From an uncultured Acetatifactor sp. (GTDB lineage: Bacteria; Bacillota; Clostridia; Lachnospirales; Lachnospiraceae), in assembly GCA_944383825.1 (NCBI GenBank), contig CALWRA010000029.1, positions 1 through 33,229 of the forward strand: a DNA stretch of 33,229 nt, written 5' to 3'. The position numbers and the translations under genes were made by a program. Shown here piece by piece: positions 17,863 to 25,758 of the stretch; position 1 is the stretch's first letter, and every line of letters begins with the position of its first letter. The notes under the pieces were generated by a model. The model saw only the letters and a list, made by a program, of their open reading frames with translations, was not told the origin of the DNA and did no database searches.

Positions 17863-18648
17863 TCAACAGTTTTTAAAGGGCTCCTTCACCTTGTCCTTAT
17901 TCTTATCAAGGAAAAACGCCATGCCGTATCTCTGGTCCTGGGTCTCAAAGCAGTCTCCGAAAAGCTTCTCTTCGATGACAATGGCCTGATCCATATCCAC
18001 ATCCAATCCCTGATTAATAGCTTTCTTGCAGTTACGCACAGCAATCGGAGCGTTTTGGGCAATTCCAGACGCCATCTTCTCCGCTGCAGCCAACAGCTCC
18101 TCTTGGGGATATACCGCATTTACAAGACCGATTCGATAAGCCTCATCTGCTTTGATATTGCGGGCGGTGTATATCATCTGCTTTGCCATGCCCGCTCCTA
18201 CCAGCCGGGCAAGCCTTTGCGTCCCTCCGAATCCGGGAGTGATTCCGAGCCCTACCTCTGGCTGTCCAAATACGGCGTTGTCGGAACAGATTCTAATATC
18301 GCAGCTCATGGAAAGCTCACAGCCGCCGCCCAGAGCAAAGCCGTTCACAGCGGCAATTACCGGGATAGGAAAATTCTCTATCTTACGAAAGACGTCATTT
18401 CCCTTCTTGCCGAAGGCTTCTCCCTCCGCCTTTGTCAGAGTGCTCATTTCCCCAATGTCAGCGCCTGCCACAAAGGATTTCGCGCCTGAACCGGTGAGTA
18501 CAAGGGCTCTTACCTCATCCAGATTGACTGCGTCAAGAGTCTGATCCAGCTCCTCCAGCACTGTGGAATTCAGAGCGTTCAGCGCCTTCTCACGATTGAT
18601 GGTTATAACGGCATAACTGCCTTTCTGCTCATACAAAATAAATTCCAT
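17863..18648 (-). CDS. crt: 3-hydroxybutyryl-CoA dehydratase (crotonase)
   Basis: The 261-residue enoyl-CoA hydratase-fold enzyme dehydrates 3-hydroxybutyryl-CoA to crotonyl-CoA. Both catalytic glutamates are present (Glu111 in GGGCELSMSCD and Glu131 in GQPEVGLG), and the CoA-binding FVAGADI motif starts at residue 59. The start at 18648 is chosen because GGAGGG lies 5-6 bases before it; the ATG four codons upstream overlaps that site. It is second in the operon, after a 137-base gap containing large hairpins. Confidence 0.95.
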   Translation of the reverse strand: MEFILYEQKGSYAVITINREKALNALNSTVLEELDQTLDAVNLDEVRALVLTGSGAKSFVAGADIGEMSTLTKAEGEAFGKKGNDVFRKIENFPIPVIAAVNGFALGGGCELSMSCDIRICSDNAVFGQPEVGLGITPGFGGTQRLARLVGAGMAKQMIYTARNIKADEAYRIGLVNAVYPQEELLAAAEKMASGIAQNAPIAVRNCKKAINQGLDVDMDQAIVIEEKLFGDCFETQDQRYGMAFFLDKNKDKVKEPFKNC

Positions 18649-18716
18649 GGTTCCCTCCATATGATTGGTTCGTATATTCGTTGTCTGATCAGCTCACGAC
18701 TGAAATATGCTTGAAC

Positions 18717-18764
18717 GCGGAAAAGGCATTTGCCTGCATACCCACAGGGCAAATGCTTTTCCGC
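18717..18764 (-). other. Large stem-loop in the thl-crt gap
   Basis: On the minus strand GCGGAAAAGCATTTGCC pairs with GGCAAATGCCTTTTCCGC over 17 positions with a single bulge and a loop of about 13 bases. A second small stem (GCGCA/TGCGC) lies nearer thlA. There is no U run, so the structure may protect the thl mRNA 3' end or partly attenuate transcription into crt. Confidence 0.55.
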
Positions 18765-18797
18765 CTTTTCGCGCAGAGCTAAAGGCCTGCGCATGCT

Positions 18798-19982
18798 TTA
18801 CTCTTCGATTTTTACAATGGTAGCGCAGCCCATTCCTCCGCCGATACACAGGGTAGCAAGACCCGTCTTCGCGCCCTTTGCCCGCATCTCATGAAGCAAT
18901 GTTACAAGGATACGGCAGCCGGAAGCGCCTACGGGATGTCCAAGCGCAATCGCTCCACCGTTGGGATTAAGCTGTCTGTCAACGTCAATACCAAGATCCT
19001 TGCCTACTGCAACAGACTGTGCTGCGAATGCCTCATTCGCCTCAATAATGTCAAAATCTTCAATCTTCATGCCGGTTTTTGCCATAACCTTCTCGGTTGC
19101 AGCCACGGGGCCGATTCCCATAACCTCAGGACGCACGCCTGCAAGAGCGCCTGCAACAAAGGTAGCCATAGGCTTTACCCCCAGTTCCTTTGCCTTCTCT
19201 TCGCTCATCACCACAATGGCAGCGGCGCCGTCATTGATTCCGGAAGCATTGCCTGCGGTCACAAATCCTCCCGGATTGATAGGACGAAGCTTTGCAAGGC
19301 CTTCTATGGTGGAGCCATGTCTCGGGCCTTCATCTGTATCAAAAATAATGGTTTCCTTCTTTTTCTTTACCTCTACGGGTACGATCTCCGCCTTGAAGGC
19401 TCCGCTCTTCTGAGCAGTCTCTGCCTTCTGCTGGCTCTTTAATGCGAACTCATCAAGCTCCTCCCGGGTAAGTCCCCACTCCTCGCAGATGTTGTCCGCT
19501 GTCTTTATCATATGATAATCATTGAAAGCATCCCACAATGCATCCTTAATCATGGTGTCAACCAAAGTTGCATTGCCCATACGGTATCCGTAACGGCCCT
19601 GAGGAAGCGCATAGGGAGCCATGGACATATTCTCCATGCCGCCGGCAACAACAATATCGGCATCTCCCGCCATAATCATCTGTGCGGCCTGATTCACGCA
19701 GTTCAGACCGGAACCACACACTACGTTCATGGTTACCGCAGGCACCTCAATAGGCAGGCCCGCCTTAATAGATGCCTGGCGGGCAACATTCTGTCCCTGT
19801 CCTGCCTGGATTACACAACCCATGTAAACCTGATCCACGGCCTCGGGAGCAATGCCCGCTCTTTTGATAGCCTCTTTGATTACAACAGCGCCAAGATCGG
19901 CTACGGGAGTGGTGCTCAGCGTGCCGCCCATTGTACCGATTGCGGTACGGCAAGCTCCTGCCAATACAACTTTCTTTGCCAT
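18798..19982 (-). CDS. thlA: Acetyl-CoA acetyltransferase (thiolase)
   Basis: The 394-residue biosynthetic thiolase joins two acetyl-CoA into acetoacetyl-CoA, the first step to butyryl-CoA. Active-site residues are Cys89 in [13 protein letters not shown], His349 in [16 protein letters not shown] and Cys379 in CIGGGMGCA. Length and motifs fit the homotetrameric bacterial form. The start at 19982 (MAKKVVLAG) has GGAGG 8 bases upstream. It is first in the operon, with promoter hexamers at 20036-20064 flanked by two Rex-like sites, implying redox control of the whole pathway. Confidence 0.95.
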   Translation of the reverse strand: MAKKVVLAGACRTAIGTMGGTLSTTPVADLGAVVIKEAIKRAGIAPEAVDQVYMGCVIQAGQGQNVARQASIKAGLPIEVPAVTMNVVCGSGLNCVNQAAQMIMAGDADIVVAGGMENMSMAPYALPQGRYGYRMGNATLVDTMIKDALWDAFNDYHMIKTADNICEEWGLTREELDEFALKSQQKAETAQKSGAFKAEIVPVEVKKKKETIIFDTDEGPRHGSTIEGLAKLRPINPGGFVTAGNASGINDGAAAIVVMSEEKAKELGVKPMATFVAGALAGVRPEVMGIGPVAATEKVMAKTGMKIEDFDIIEANEAFAAQSVAVGKDLGIDVDRQLNPNGGAIALGHPVGASGCRILVTLLHEMRAKGAKTGLATLCIGGGMGCATIVKIEE

Positions 19983-20004
19983 TTGTTTTTCCTCCAATCA
20001 ACGA

Positions 20005-20022
20005 TTGTTATTTTTTTATCAT
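20005..20022 (+). promoter_or_regulatory. Weaker Rex-like operator downstream of the thl promoter
   Basis: TTGTTATTTTTTTATCAT matches about 11 of the 14 defined bases of the Rex consensus TTGTTAANNNNTTAACAA. It lies just after the predicted transcription start of thlA. Together with the site at 20071-20088 it forms mirrored arms around the promoter. Confidence 0.4.
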
Positions 20023-20035
20023 TGCCACTGTGACT

Positions 20036-20064
20036 ATTTTAACATAGGCCCAATTCTTTTGCAA
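20036..20064 (-). promoter_or_regulatory. Promoter of the thl-crt-hbd-bcd-etfBA operon
   Basis: On the minus strand TTGCAA (20059-20064) and TAAAAT (20036-20041) are separated by exactly 17 bases. This predicts a start near 20029, about 47 bases before the thlA ATG. Confidence 0.6.
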
Positions 20065-20070
20065 TGCCTT

Positions 20071-20088
20071 TTGTCAAAAAAATAACAA
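20071..20088 (-). promoter_or_regulatory. Rex operator upstream of the thl promoter
   Basis: The minus strand reads TTGTTATTTTTTTGACAA, matching 12 of 14 defined bases of the clostridial Rex consensus TTGTTAANNNNTTAACAA. It sits 6 bases upstream of the -35 of the thl operon. Rex represses butyrate and alcohol pathway genes when NADH is low in related species. Confidence 0.6.
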
Positions 20089-20128
20089 TATAATTTTTTT
20101 ATTCTCCTACACTCGAAGTCCGATGGAT

Positions 20129-21226
20129 TTATTTTTCCTCCTCCAGAGCTTTTTCCACCTCCGGATCAATGATCCGATTTGTTCTGACCCACTCCTTCGT
20201 GCCCTCTACTTTTTGAGCCGGCTGGGTATGCTTTGCCAGAAATCTCGTCAAAGCATAAACGTCAATCCATATTTCATTGCTCCCCTCCTTTTGTGACTCA
20301 TCAAAAATAAGCTGAAGTCCCCAATGCAAATGTGTTTCCTCAATATTATTTACATTTTCCGTAGTGCTGTATCCCGTGTGTCCCATATAGCCAATCACAT
20401 CCCCGGCGGTGACAATGCTTCCTTCCTCCAGATTTTCCGCATAGGGATAGTTCTGTCTTAAATGCGCATAGTAATAGTAGCGTCTGCCGTCAAAGCTGCG
20501 TATACCAATTCTCCAGCCGCCGTATTGGTTCCATCCCAGAGCCTCCACATACCCGGACTCGATAGCCGTTATAGGTGTACCCGTAAGTCCCATCATGTCA
20601 TGTCCAAGGTGTTTTCTTTTATAGCCATAGCTGCGGCTTGCCCCAAAGTCATCGTAGTGGGAATAGTCAAACCCCCTGGCCAACGGAAAATATGCCTTCA
20701 GCCCATATCTGGACTGGTAGCTTATCTCGCCGTTTTCATCCTCCGTCTCTTCCTCATATTCTCCCACCATCCCTCCAAGAACGGCGCTGTATGCCTCTTC
20801 ATAATAAGGATAATATTCCAGGTCCTCAGTCAGTTCTTCTATATCCGTTTCACCGGACGCCAAGGATTCGGCGGCCTTTTCCAGCACCGACATAGCCTGA
20901 CTATTAAACTTTCCACCAGTCTTTGCCGCCGTATAGGCAAGCAACTCTATCCAATTTATATCATGTCCTGTTTCATAGGTATCCACATCCCAATCGTATG
21001 CCCGGCACAGTGCCTCGTAGGATACCGTAAAGTCCACCCATTTTATGTAGTCCTCCCCTTCAGATTCCCGGGACTCTGCCTCTCCTGTCGCCGGGAGCAT
21101 TGTTTGCTCTCCTCCCTTCCCCGAAACAATGATCAGGGCCCCCAGCAAAGCAATTCCGGCAATTTCCATGGGAATGGCCTTTTTTATAATATTTTGAAAG
21201 GAGTTAAAAATAGCAATCCCCTCCAT
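20129..21226 (-). CDS. Membrane-anchored M23 metallopeptidase
   Basis: The 365-residue protein has a short cytoplasmic N-terminus and one hydrophobic segment (residues 20-35). An uncharacterised acidic region of about 150 residues follows, and then a C-terminal M23 (LytM) peptidase domain. The zinc and catalytic residues are His206 and Asp210 in HLGHD, His255 in YYYAHL and His299/His301 in THLHWG, so it should cleave peptidoglycan peptides outside the membrane. The start at 21226 (MEGIAIF) has only a weak AAGGGA, but the frame further upstream crosses the terminator at 21316-21348 and cannot be coding. It stands alone between hpf and thlA. Confidence 0.85.
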   Translation of the reverse strand: MEGIAIFNSFQNIIKKAIPMEIAGIALLGALIIVSGKGGEQTMLPATGEAESRESEGEDYIKWVDFTVSYEALCRAYDWDVDTYETGHDINWIELLAYTAAKTGGKFNSQAMSVLEKAAESLASGETDIEELTEDLEYYPYYEEAYSAVLGGMVGEYEEETEDENGEISYQSRYGLKAYFPLARGFDYSHYDDFGASRSYGYKRKHLGHDMMGLTGTPITAIESGYVEALGWNQYGGWRIGIRSFDGRRYYYYAHLRQNYPYAENLEEGSIVTAGDVIGYMGHTGYSTTENVNNIEETHLHWGLQLIFDESQKEGSNEIWIDVYALTRFLAKHTQPAQKVEGTKEWVRTNRIIDPEVEKALEEEK

Positions 21227-21315
21227 GGCTTCCCTTAAGGAAAATATATGACAGCAGAGCTTTTCGTATTCTAAATACCCAGCCCCGCATTTCTCAGCTT
21301 TCGTCCGTGGCGGGC

Positions 21316-21348
21316 AAAAAAGAGCTCTGACCTGGCAGAGCTCTTTTT
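21316..21348 (-). terminator. Intrinsic terminator after hpf
   Basis: A nearly symmetric stem (AAAAAGAGCTCTG / CAGAGCTCTTTTT) with a 6-base loop is followed by a further T on the minus strand. The A-rich left arm would let it act in both directions. It lies about 50 bases after the hpf stop. Confidence 0.88.
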
Positions 21349-21395
21349 GATATATTCCCAATAATAAATGTATCTAGTAATACATTAACCGCATT

Positions 21396-21923
21396 TTACA
21401 CCTCCGGCTCGATGAGTCCGTAGGTGTCTCCCTTTCTCTTGTAGACAACATTCACCTGATCCGTTTCCGCATTACAGAACACAAAGAAATTATGCCCCAA
21501 AAGTTCCATTTGAATGCAGGCATCCTCAGGATACATGGGCTTGATGTCAAATTTCTTTGTACGGACAATTTTTACCTCTTCATCGTCCATGTAATCATTC
21601 TCCACATAGGACTTACTGAAGGAGGCCGCAGCCTGATGCTTGTCCACAATTTTATTCTTATACTTCTTCAGTTGTCTTTCAATAATCTCCTCAACCAAAT
21701 CAATGGACACATACATGTCATTGCTGACCTGTTCGGAACGGATAATGCTTCCCTTCACCGGTATGGTCACCTCAATTTTCTGGCGCTCCTTTTCCACACT
21801 CATTGTTACATGTACTTCCGTATCGGGGTTGAAATACTTGTCCAGCTTGCCGATCTTATCCTCCACAGCGGCCTTTAAGCCGGGAGTTACGTCAATGTTT
21901 CTTCCTACAATAATAAATTTCAT
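21396..21923 (-). CDS. hpf: Ribosome hibernation-promoting factor, long form
   Basis: The 175-residue protein has the S30AE/HPF N-terminal domain (MKFIIVGRNIDVTPGLKAAVEDKIGKLDKYF) and the C-terminal dimerisation domain (KKFDIKPMYPEDACIQMELLGHNFFVFCNAETDQVNVVYKRKGDTYGLIEP). That is the long form that makes 100S ribosome dimers in Firmicutes. The start at 21923 (MKFIIVG) is preferred because AAAGGG abuts the ATG three codons upstream. A perfect -10 with a -35 lies at 21959-21988. It is followed by a strong terminator, so it is probably monocistronic. The secA gene that often follows hpf is not here. Confidence 0.93.
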   Translation of the reverse strand: MKFIIVGRNIDVTPGLKAAVEDKIGKLDKYFNPDTEVHVTMSVEKERQKIEVTIPVKGSIIRSEQVSNDMYVSIDLVEEIIERQLKKYKNKIVDKHQAAASFSKSYVENDYMDDEEVKIVRTKKFDIKPMYPEDACIQMELLGHNFFVFCNAETDQVNVVYKRKGDTYGLIEPEV

Positions 21924-21958
21924 GCTGCTCATCCCTTTCGGTTGTTTATTGTATAAGC

Positions 21959-21988
21959 ATTATATCATATTTGAATAGCTTTTTGCAA
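21959..21988 (-). promoter_or_regulatory. Promoter of hpf
   Basis: Minus-strand TATAAT (21959-21964) is preceded, after 18 bases, by TTGCAA (21983-21988). The predicted start is about 30 bases before the hpf ATG. Confidence 0.65.
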
Positions 21989-22140
21989 CAATTTAACCTG
22001 TTTTTTACTTGTTTTTGACTTTGCTTCCACCGGTAAAAAGATCGACAAATTTCGTTTGGAATCAATTTTTATTTATACTTCACAAAACAGATGTTCCTGT
22101 CTATTCCATTTTTTTCCAATGAAATTTACTTAAAAACCTG

Positions 22141-22209
22141 TGGATAATGTGTATAACTCAGTGCATAAATCTCTTTTATTTCATTTTCACGCTTTCAGGG
22201 TGTGGATAA
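22141..22209 (-). promoter_or_regulatory. Cluster of phased DnaA boxes
   Basis: Reading the minus strand, perfect DnaA boxes TTATCCACA occur at 22141-22149 and 22201-22209. TTATACACA lies at 22151-22159 and TTATGCACT at 22162-22170. All have the same orientation, and the first three start 10 and 11 bases apart, about one helical turn each. They lie in a 540-base AT-rich gap between hpf and the NlpC/P60 gene. No dnaA, dnaN or rpmH is near, so this may be a DnaA-titrating or regulatory site, or an origin outside the usual gene context. Confidence 0.6.
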
Positions 22210-22382
22210 CTTTTATTGTCAATCTGACTTTTGGTTTTCGTTTTCCCGTTTCCCACAACTTTTTTGTATAAATTGCACAGATACGGGACACCACGATCCC
22301 TCCCCCTTGCACCACAATATTTTGACAAATCCTGCAATTTGCAAATAACGAAAGGCAAACAGATTTCTGCAGGGTACAGAAA

Positions 22383-22422
22383 AGCTGCCGTCCGGCCAAA
22401 AAACCTGACCTTCGCGGCAGCT
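22383..22422 (-). terminator. Probable terminator after the NlpC/P60 gene
   Basis: An 8-bp stem (AGCTGCCG / CGGCAGCT) with a 24-base loop is followed on the minus strand by TTTTCTG. The long loop and short U run make it only fair. It lies about 50 bases after the stop of the NlpC/P60 gene. The rest of the hpf-NlpC gap holds only the DnaA boxes and the hpf promoter. Confidence 0.5.
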
Positions 22423-22470
22423 GTCTTTATTTAATGCTGCAAAGCTTTTCTATAGGCTGTTTCTTTCTGC

Positions 22471-23655
22471 CTAGAAAATTCTTCTGATTGCAAGAATCTT
22501 TTTGTAATCTGCATTGGACACAATGATTCCCGTCTTTGCGGTAGAAGCATGAACAATCTGTCCGTTTCCAATATACAGCGCCACATGGCCTGAATAGCAG
22601 ATCAGATCGCCCGGCTGCGCATTTTCCAGTCCGTCCACCGCGTAGCCCTGGCTACGGTCAGCAGAGGAAGAATGAGGCAGGCTTACGCCGAAGTTTGCAT
22701 ACACACTCATTACAAAGCCGGAACAGTCGGCGCCTTCCGTAAGACTTGTGCCTCCGTACACATAGGGATTTCCAACAAACTGCAGTGCATACTCCGCCAC
22801 TGCAACCCCCATTTCGCTTCCGCTTCCGACAGAATAATTTGCAGAGCTACCGGAGCCAGAAGAGGACTGGGACTGAGTTACTCTAGCTGAAGCCGCTTCC
22901 AAAGCTTTTCTTCTTTCTTCCGCTTCCTTTGCCAGCCTTCTTTCCTCTTCCTCCTTGGATTCTGCCTGAACAAATTCCGTGTGAAGGGAAACATAATCCG
23001 TGGAAACCCAGCCAATGCCTTCTTCAATATCCACCTTTACCCAGTCTTCCGTTTCCTCAAGCACCACCAGGTCATCATCAATCGGAACAAGTCCCAGCAC
23101 TGAAGCATCCAGACTGGGCTCCGTCCTTACCTTCAGGGTGGTGGTAGTTACCGTTGCTATTCTGGTACCAACCTGCCTCGCAAGCTCAATGGCCGCCTCA
23201 CCGGTCACACAATACTCCGCCTTTACATATCCGGTAACAGATCCTGATGAAATCTGATACCAGCCGTTTTCTTCTGAAATAAAAGTACCCACAGAGTCGT
23301 CATAGAGCTTTCCTATGATTTCTCCTTCCTCGCTGGCAATGCTGCGCACATTTACATAATCATTTACCTGAGCAATTACCAGATTACGAAATTGCGCCTC
23401 CTCTCTGGCCTTTTCCTCCTGTGCCACCGCAGCTTCCACTGCTGCCGGCTCCAGAATGGATTGTATCTGCAAAGCGCTTCCGCTCACATCCGTAGTTATA
23501 TTCTCTAATGTATTCCCCTTTGCAATGGTCAAATCAACGCCGCCGCTGGGCAAAACAGACGTGGCAGACGCCGCGTCCGCTGTAATGGTCATTCCCGAAA
23601 AAGCAATGGATGTCGTCAAGATAACTGCTGCTACTCTAACCGAACCGCGAACCAT
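22471..23655 (-). CDS. Secreted SH3-NlpC/P60 peptidoglycan hydrolase
   Basis: The 394-residue protein starts with a signal peptide (hydrophobic residues 7-22, likely cleavage after ADAAS). It then has two bacterial SH3 domains (about 92-150 and 165-226, each with a VNVRS or LKVRTEPS motif), a charged helical linker (230-258) rich in Glu/Lys/Arg, a Ser-rich hinge, and an NlpC/P60 domain. Catalytic residues are Cys311 in GADCSGFV, His357 in SGHVALYIG and His369 in IVHAST. It would cut gamma-D-Glu-diamino acid bonds in the wall. GGAGG precedes the ATG. A promoter and a WalR-like box lie upstream, fitting regulation of autolysins by the cell-wall two-component system. Confidence 0.93.
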   Translation of the reverse strand: MVRGSVRVAAVILTTSIAFSGMTITADAASATSVLPSGGVDLTIAKGNTLENITTDVSGSALQIQSILEPAAVEAAVAQEEKAREEAQFRNLVIAQVNDYVNVRSIASEEGEIIGKLYDDSVGTFISEENGWYQISSGSVTGYVKAEYCVTGEAAIELARQVGTRIATVTTTTLKVRTEPSLDASVLGLVPIDDDLVVLEETEDWVKVDIEEGIGWVSTDYVSLHTEFVQAESKEEEERRLAKEAEERRKALEAASARVTQSQSSSGSGSSANYSVGSGSEMGVAVAEYALQFVGNPYVYGGTSLTEGADCSGFVMSVYANFGVSLPHSSSADRSQGYAVDGLENAQPGDLICYSGHVALYIGNGQIVHASTAKTGIIVSNADYKKILAIRRIF

Positions 23656-23743
23656 ATCATCCTCCTATTATGTGGTCTGTCTTTCTCGTGCTTCTATCGT
23701 ATAGTCATCATATAGTGTTTATGTGACTTATTTCCCGTAATTT

Positions 23744-23760
23744 ATTACAAATTTATTACA
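23744..23760 (-). promoter_or_regulatory. WalR-like box before the NlpC/P60 gene
   Basis: The minus strand reads TGTAAT-N5-TGTAAT, an exact match to the WalR (YycF) consensus of tandem TGTWAH half-sites with a 5-base gap. It lies just downstream of the strong promoter at 23771-23799. A WalR role is plausible because WalRK controls similar hydrolases in Bacillus and Staphylococcus. Confidence 0.5.
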
Positions 23761-23770
23761 TCTGTTAACA

Positions 23771-23799
23771 AATATATCACTAAACTCCCCTTTTGTCAA
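23771..23799 (-). promoter_or_regulatory. Promoter of the NlpC/P60 gene
   Basis: Minus-strand TTGACA (23794-23799) and TATATT (23771-23776) are exactly 17 bases apart. The predicted leader is about 110 bases long. Confidence 0.72.
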
Positions 23800-23863
23800 C
23801 TATGGGAATAATTTGGAAAACCTCTCTCAATCCTGCTGTTTATGAGGATTTCGGCGATTGCAC

Positions 23864-23898
23864 AAAAAAAGAACCGAAAATTTACGGCTCCTTTTTCT
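23864..23898 (-). terminator. Terminator after trxB
   Basis: On the minus strand AAAAAGGAGCCG and CGGTTCTTTTTT pair with two G-U wobbles around an 8-base loop, followed by more T. It lies about 40 bases after the trxB stop; the bases between contain imperfect AATTCTTTAT repeats. Confidence 0.8.
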
Positions 23899-23938
23899 TA
23901 TAATTTTTTTCTAATTCTTTATAATTCTTTATAATTTC

Positions 23939-24862
23939 TTAATTCTGGCTGCAATAACTTGCAGCGCTGATAGCAGCATTTGCGCCATCCGCAACTGCAG
24001 TCACAATCTGACGCAAGGGTTTCTTTCTGGTGTCGCCCGCTACAAAAATGCCGGGACGGTCCGTCACTCCATCCTCGCCCGCCAGAATATATCCCGCTTC
24101 GTCTCTAGACGTTATATTTTCCAAAAGCTGGGTATTTGGCCGTATCCCGACAGCGATAAAGACTCCTGAGACAGAAAGCTGAGACTCCTCCCCTGTTTTC
24201 AGATCCTTCACCGTTAGAGACTCCACCATTTCATTTCCCTGTATTTTCACCGCCGCATGGCTATAGAGAACGGAGATATTAGAAAGCCCAAAAAGTTCCT
24301 GCTGCAGCACCCGTGCCCCCCTGAACTCATCCCTTCTGTGGATCACATAAACCTTCTCACAGATCCGGGCAAGATAAATGGCATCCTCCAATGCCACATC
24401 TCCGCCTCCTATAACAGCAACCGTTTTTCCCCGGAAAAAGGCTCCGTCACAGGTTGCGCAATAGGATACTCCCAGCCCCGCAAACTCCTCCTCTCCGGGA
24501 ACTCCCAGCTTTGCATGCTCCGCTCCTGAGGCGAGAAGAACCGCTTTGGTCCGAAATTCCTTCTCCTGTGTCTTAACAGTCTTGAAGTCTCCTTTGTCTT
24601 CAATGGACTCCACCGTAGTCTCACAAAACTCCACTCCCAACTTATCCGCATGGGCCCGGAACTGCATTCCCATATCAAAGCCGCTAACCCCCGGCATACC
24701 CAGATAATTGTCCACCTCATAGGTGGTCAGAACCTGCCCGCCGCTCATGGGATTTTTCTCCATAACCAGTATGTTCAGTCCTGCCCTTTTGCCGTAAACC
24801 GCTGCAGAAAGCCCGGCAGGCCCCGAACCTATAATAATCAAATCATACATGGTATCTTCCAT
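23939..24862 (-). CDS. trxB: Thioredoxin reductase
   Basis: The 307-residue low-molecular-weight thioredoxin reductase carries the FAD motif GSGPAG (12-17), the redox pair in CATC (Cys135 and Cys138), the NADPH motif GGGDVALED near 152, and the C-terminal FAD motif FVAGDTRKKPLRQ. It reduces thioredoxin with NADPH in the cytoplasm. GGAGG is 5-6 bases before the ATG at 24862; a second ATG four codons later is too far from that site. No thioredoxin gene is adjacent. It diverges from the short-chain dehydrogenase gene. Confidence 0.93.
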   Translation of the reverse strand: MEDTMYDLIIIGSGPAGLSAAVYGKRAGLNILVMEKNPMSGGQVLTTYEVDNYLGMPGVSGFDMGMQFRAHADKLGVEFCETTVESIEDKGDFKTVKTQEKEFRTKAVLLASGAEHAKLGVPGEEEFAGLGVSYCATCDGAFFRGKTVAVIGGGDVALEDAIYLARICEKVYVIHRRDEFRGARVLQQELFGLSNISVLYSHAAVKIQGNEMVESLTVKDLKTGEESQLSVSGVFIAVGIRPNTQLLENITSRDEAGYILAGEDGVTDRPGIFVAGDTRKKPLRQIVTAVADGANAAISAASYCSQN

Positions 24863-24998
24863 GGTGTCCTCCTGACAAAATTAAAATTCTATTTGTGTAT
24901 AGTGTATCAGTTTTAAGGTGGAAAAGCAAGGCCGGGTATGCTATGATAGACTTTCAGAAATGCAGTCGGGTCCAAAGCGGACGAGGGGTATAAAAAAT

Positions 24999-25748
24999 AT
25001 GGATTTTTTGAAAGAAAGTAAAATCGGAAATAGACGGGTGGCTTTAATCACAGGCGCCTCCAGAGGGATCGGAAAAGCAACGGCAGAAGCTTTCGCACAG
25101 GCCGGCTACGATCTTGTGCTGACCTGCAGCCATTCCTATCCACACCTGAAAAAATTTGGCGGCGAGCTTTCCGACAAATATCACATAAGCTGCAGAGCCC
25201 TTCAGGCGGATGCAGGCGATATGCAGGAAGTATGCAATATCTTTTCCGGAATCTCCCGGCTGGATGTACTCGTAAATAATGCGGGAATCTCCCATATCGG
25301 GCTTTTATCAGAAATGTCTGCCGAAGAATGGCGCCGCATTATGGCCGTTAATCTGGACTCCTGCTTTTATACCTGCAGACATGCAATTCCTCTGATGCTG
25401 CAAAAACATTCCGGAAAAATTATCAATATCTCCTCGGTCTGGGGAAACGCAGGCGCTTCCATGGAAGTCGCCTATTCCGCCTCCAAGGGCGGTGTAAACG
25501 CTTTTACCAAAGCTCTGGCAAAGGAGCTTGCGCCCAGCAATATCCAAGTAAACGCCATCGCCTGCGGCATTATCGACACCTCTATGAACGCCTGCTTTTC
25601 CCCAGAAGAAAAACAGGCGCTCATAGAAGAAATTCCTGCGGACAGAATGGGAAAGCCTGAAGAGGTCGCACAGCTGATTCTGCAGACCGCCCAAGCCCCC
25701 CCCTATATGACCGGACAGATTATTGCCATTGACGGCGGATGGCACTGA
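24999..25748 (+). CDS. Short-chain dehydrogenase/reductase (FabG-like)
   Basis: The 249-residue protein is a classical SDR. It has the NAD(P) motif GASRGIG (19-25), NNAG (93-96), Asn118, and the catalytic Ser-Tyr-Lys around Ser145/146, Tyr159 and Lys163 (YSASKGG). The C-terminal GQIIAIDGGWH is typical of FabG-like enzymes. The start at 24999 has GAGGGG about 10 bases upstream; the frame stays open further up without family sequence. It stands alone and is not in a fatty-acid cluster, so it may act on another 3-oxoacyl or alcohol substrate. A possible -10 (TATGAT, 24942-24947) has only a weak -35. It ends 10 bases from the convergent small gene. Confidence 0.88.
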   Translation: MDFLKESKIGNRRVALITGASRGIGKATAEAFAQAGYDLVLTCSHSYPHLKKFGGELSDKYHISCRALQADAGDMQEVCNIFSGISRLDVLVNNAGISHIGLLSEMSAEEWRRIMAVNLDSCFYTCRHAIPLMLQKHSGKIINISSVWGNAGASMEVAYSASKGGVNAFTKALAKELAPSNIQVNAIACGIIDTSMNACFSPEEKQALIEEIPADRMGKPEEVAQLILQTAQAPPYMTGQIIAIDGGWH

Positions 25749-25758
25749 TCCTCCGCCG

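Noticed and set aside
18717..18764. Intrinsic terminator between thl and crt
   Set aside because: The stem is strong but no U run follows, and crt has no separate promoter I could find, so termination is not supported.
22141..22209. Calling the DnaA-box cluster oriC outright
   Set aside because: No dnaA, dnaN, rpmH or gyr genes are nearby and skew cannot be computed from this window.
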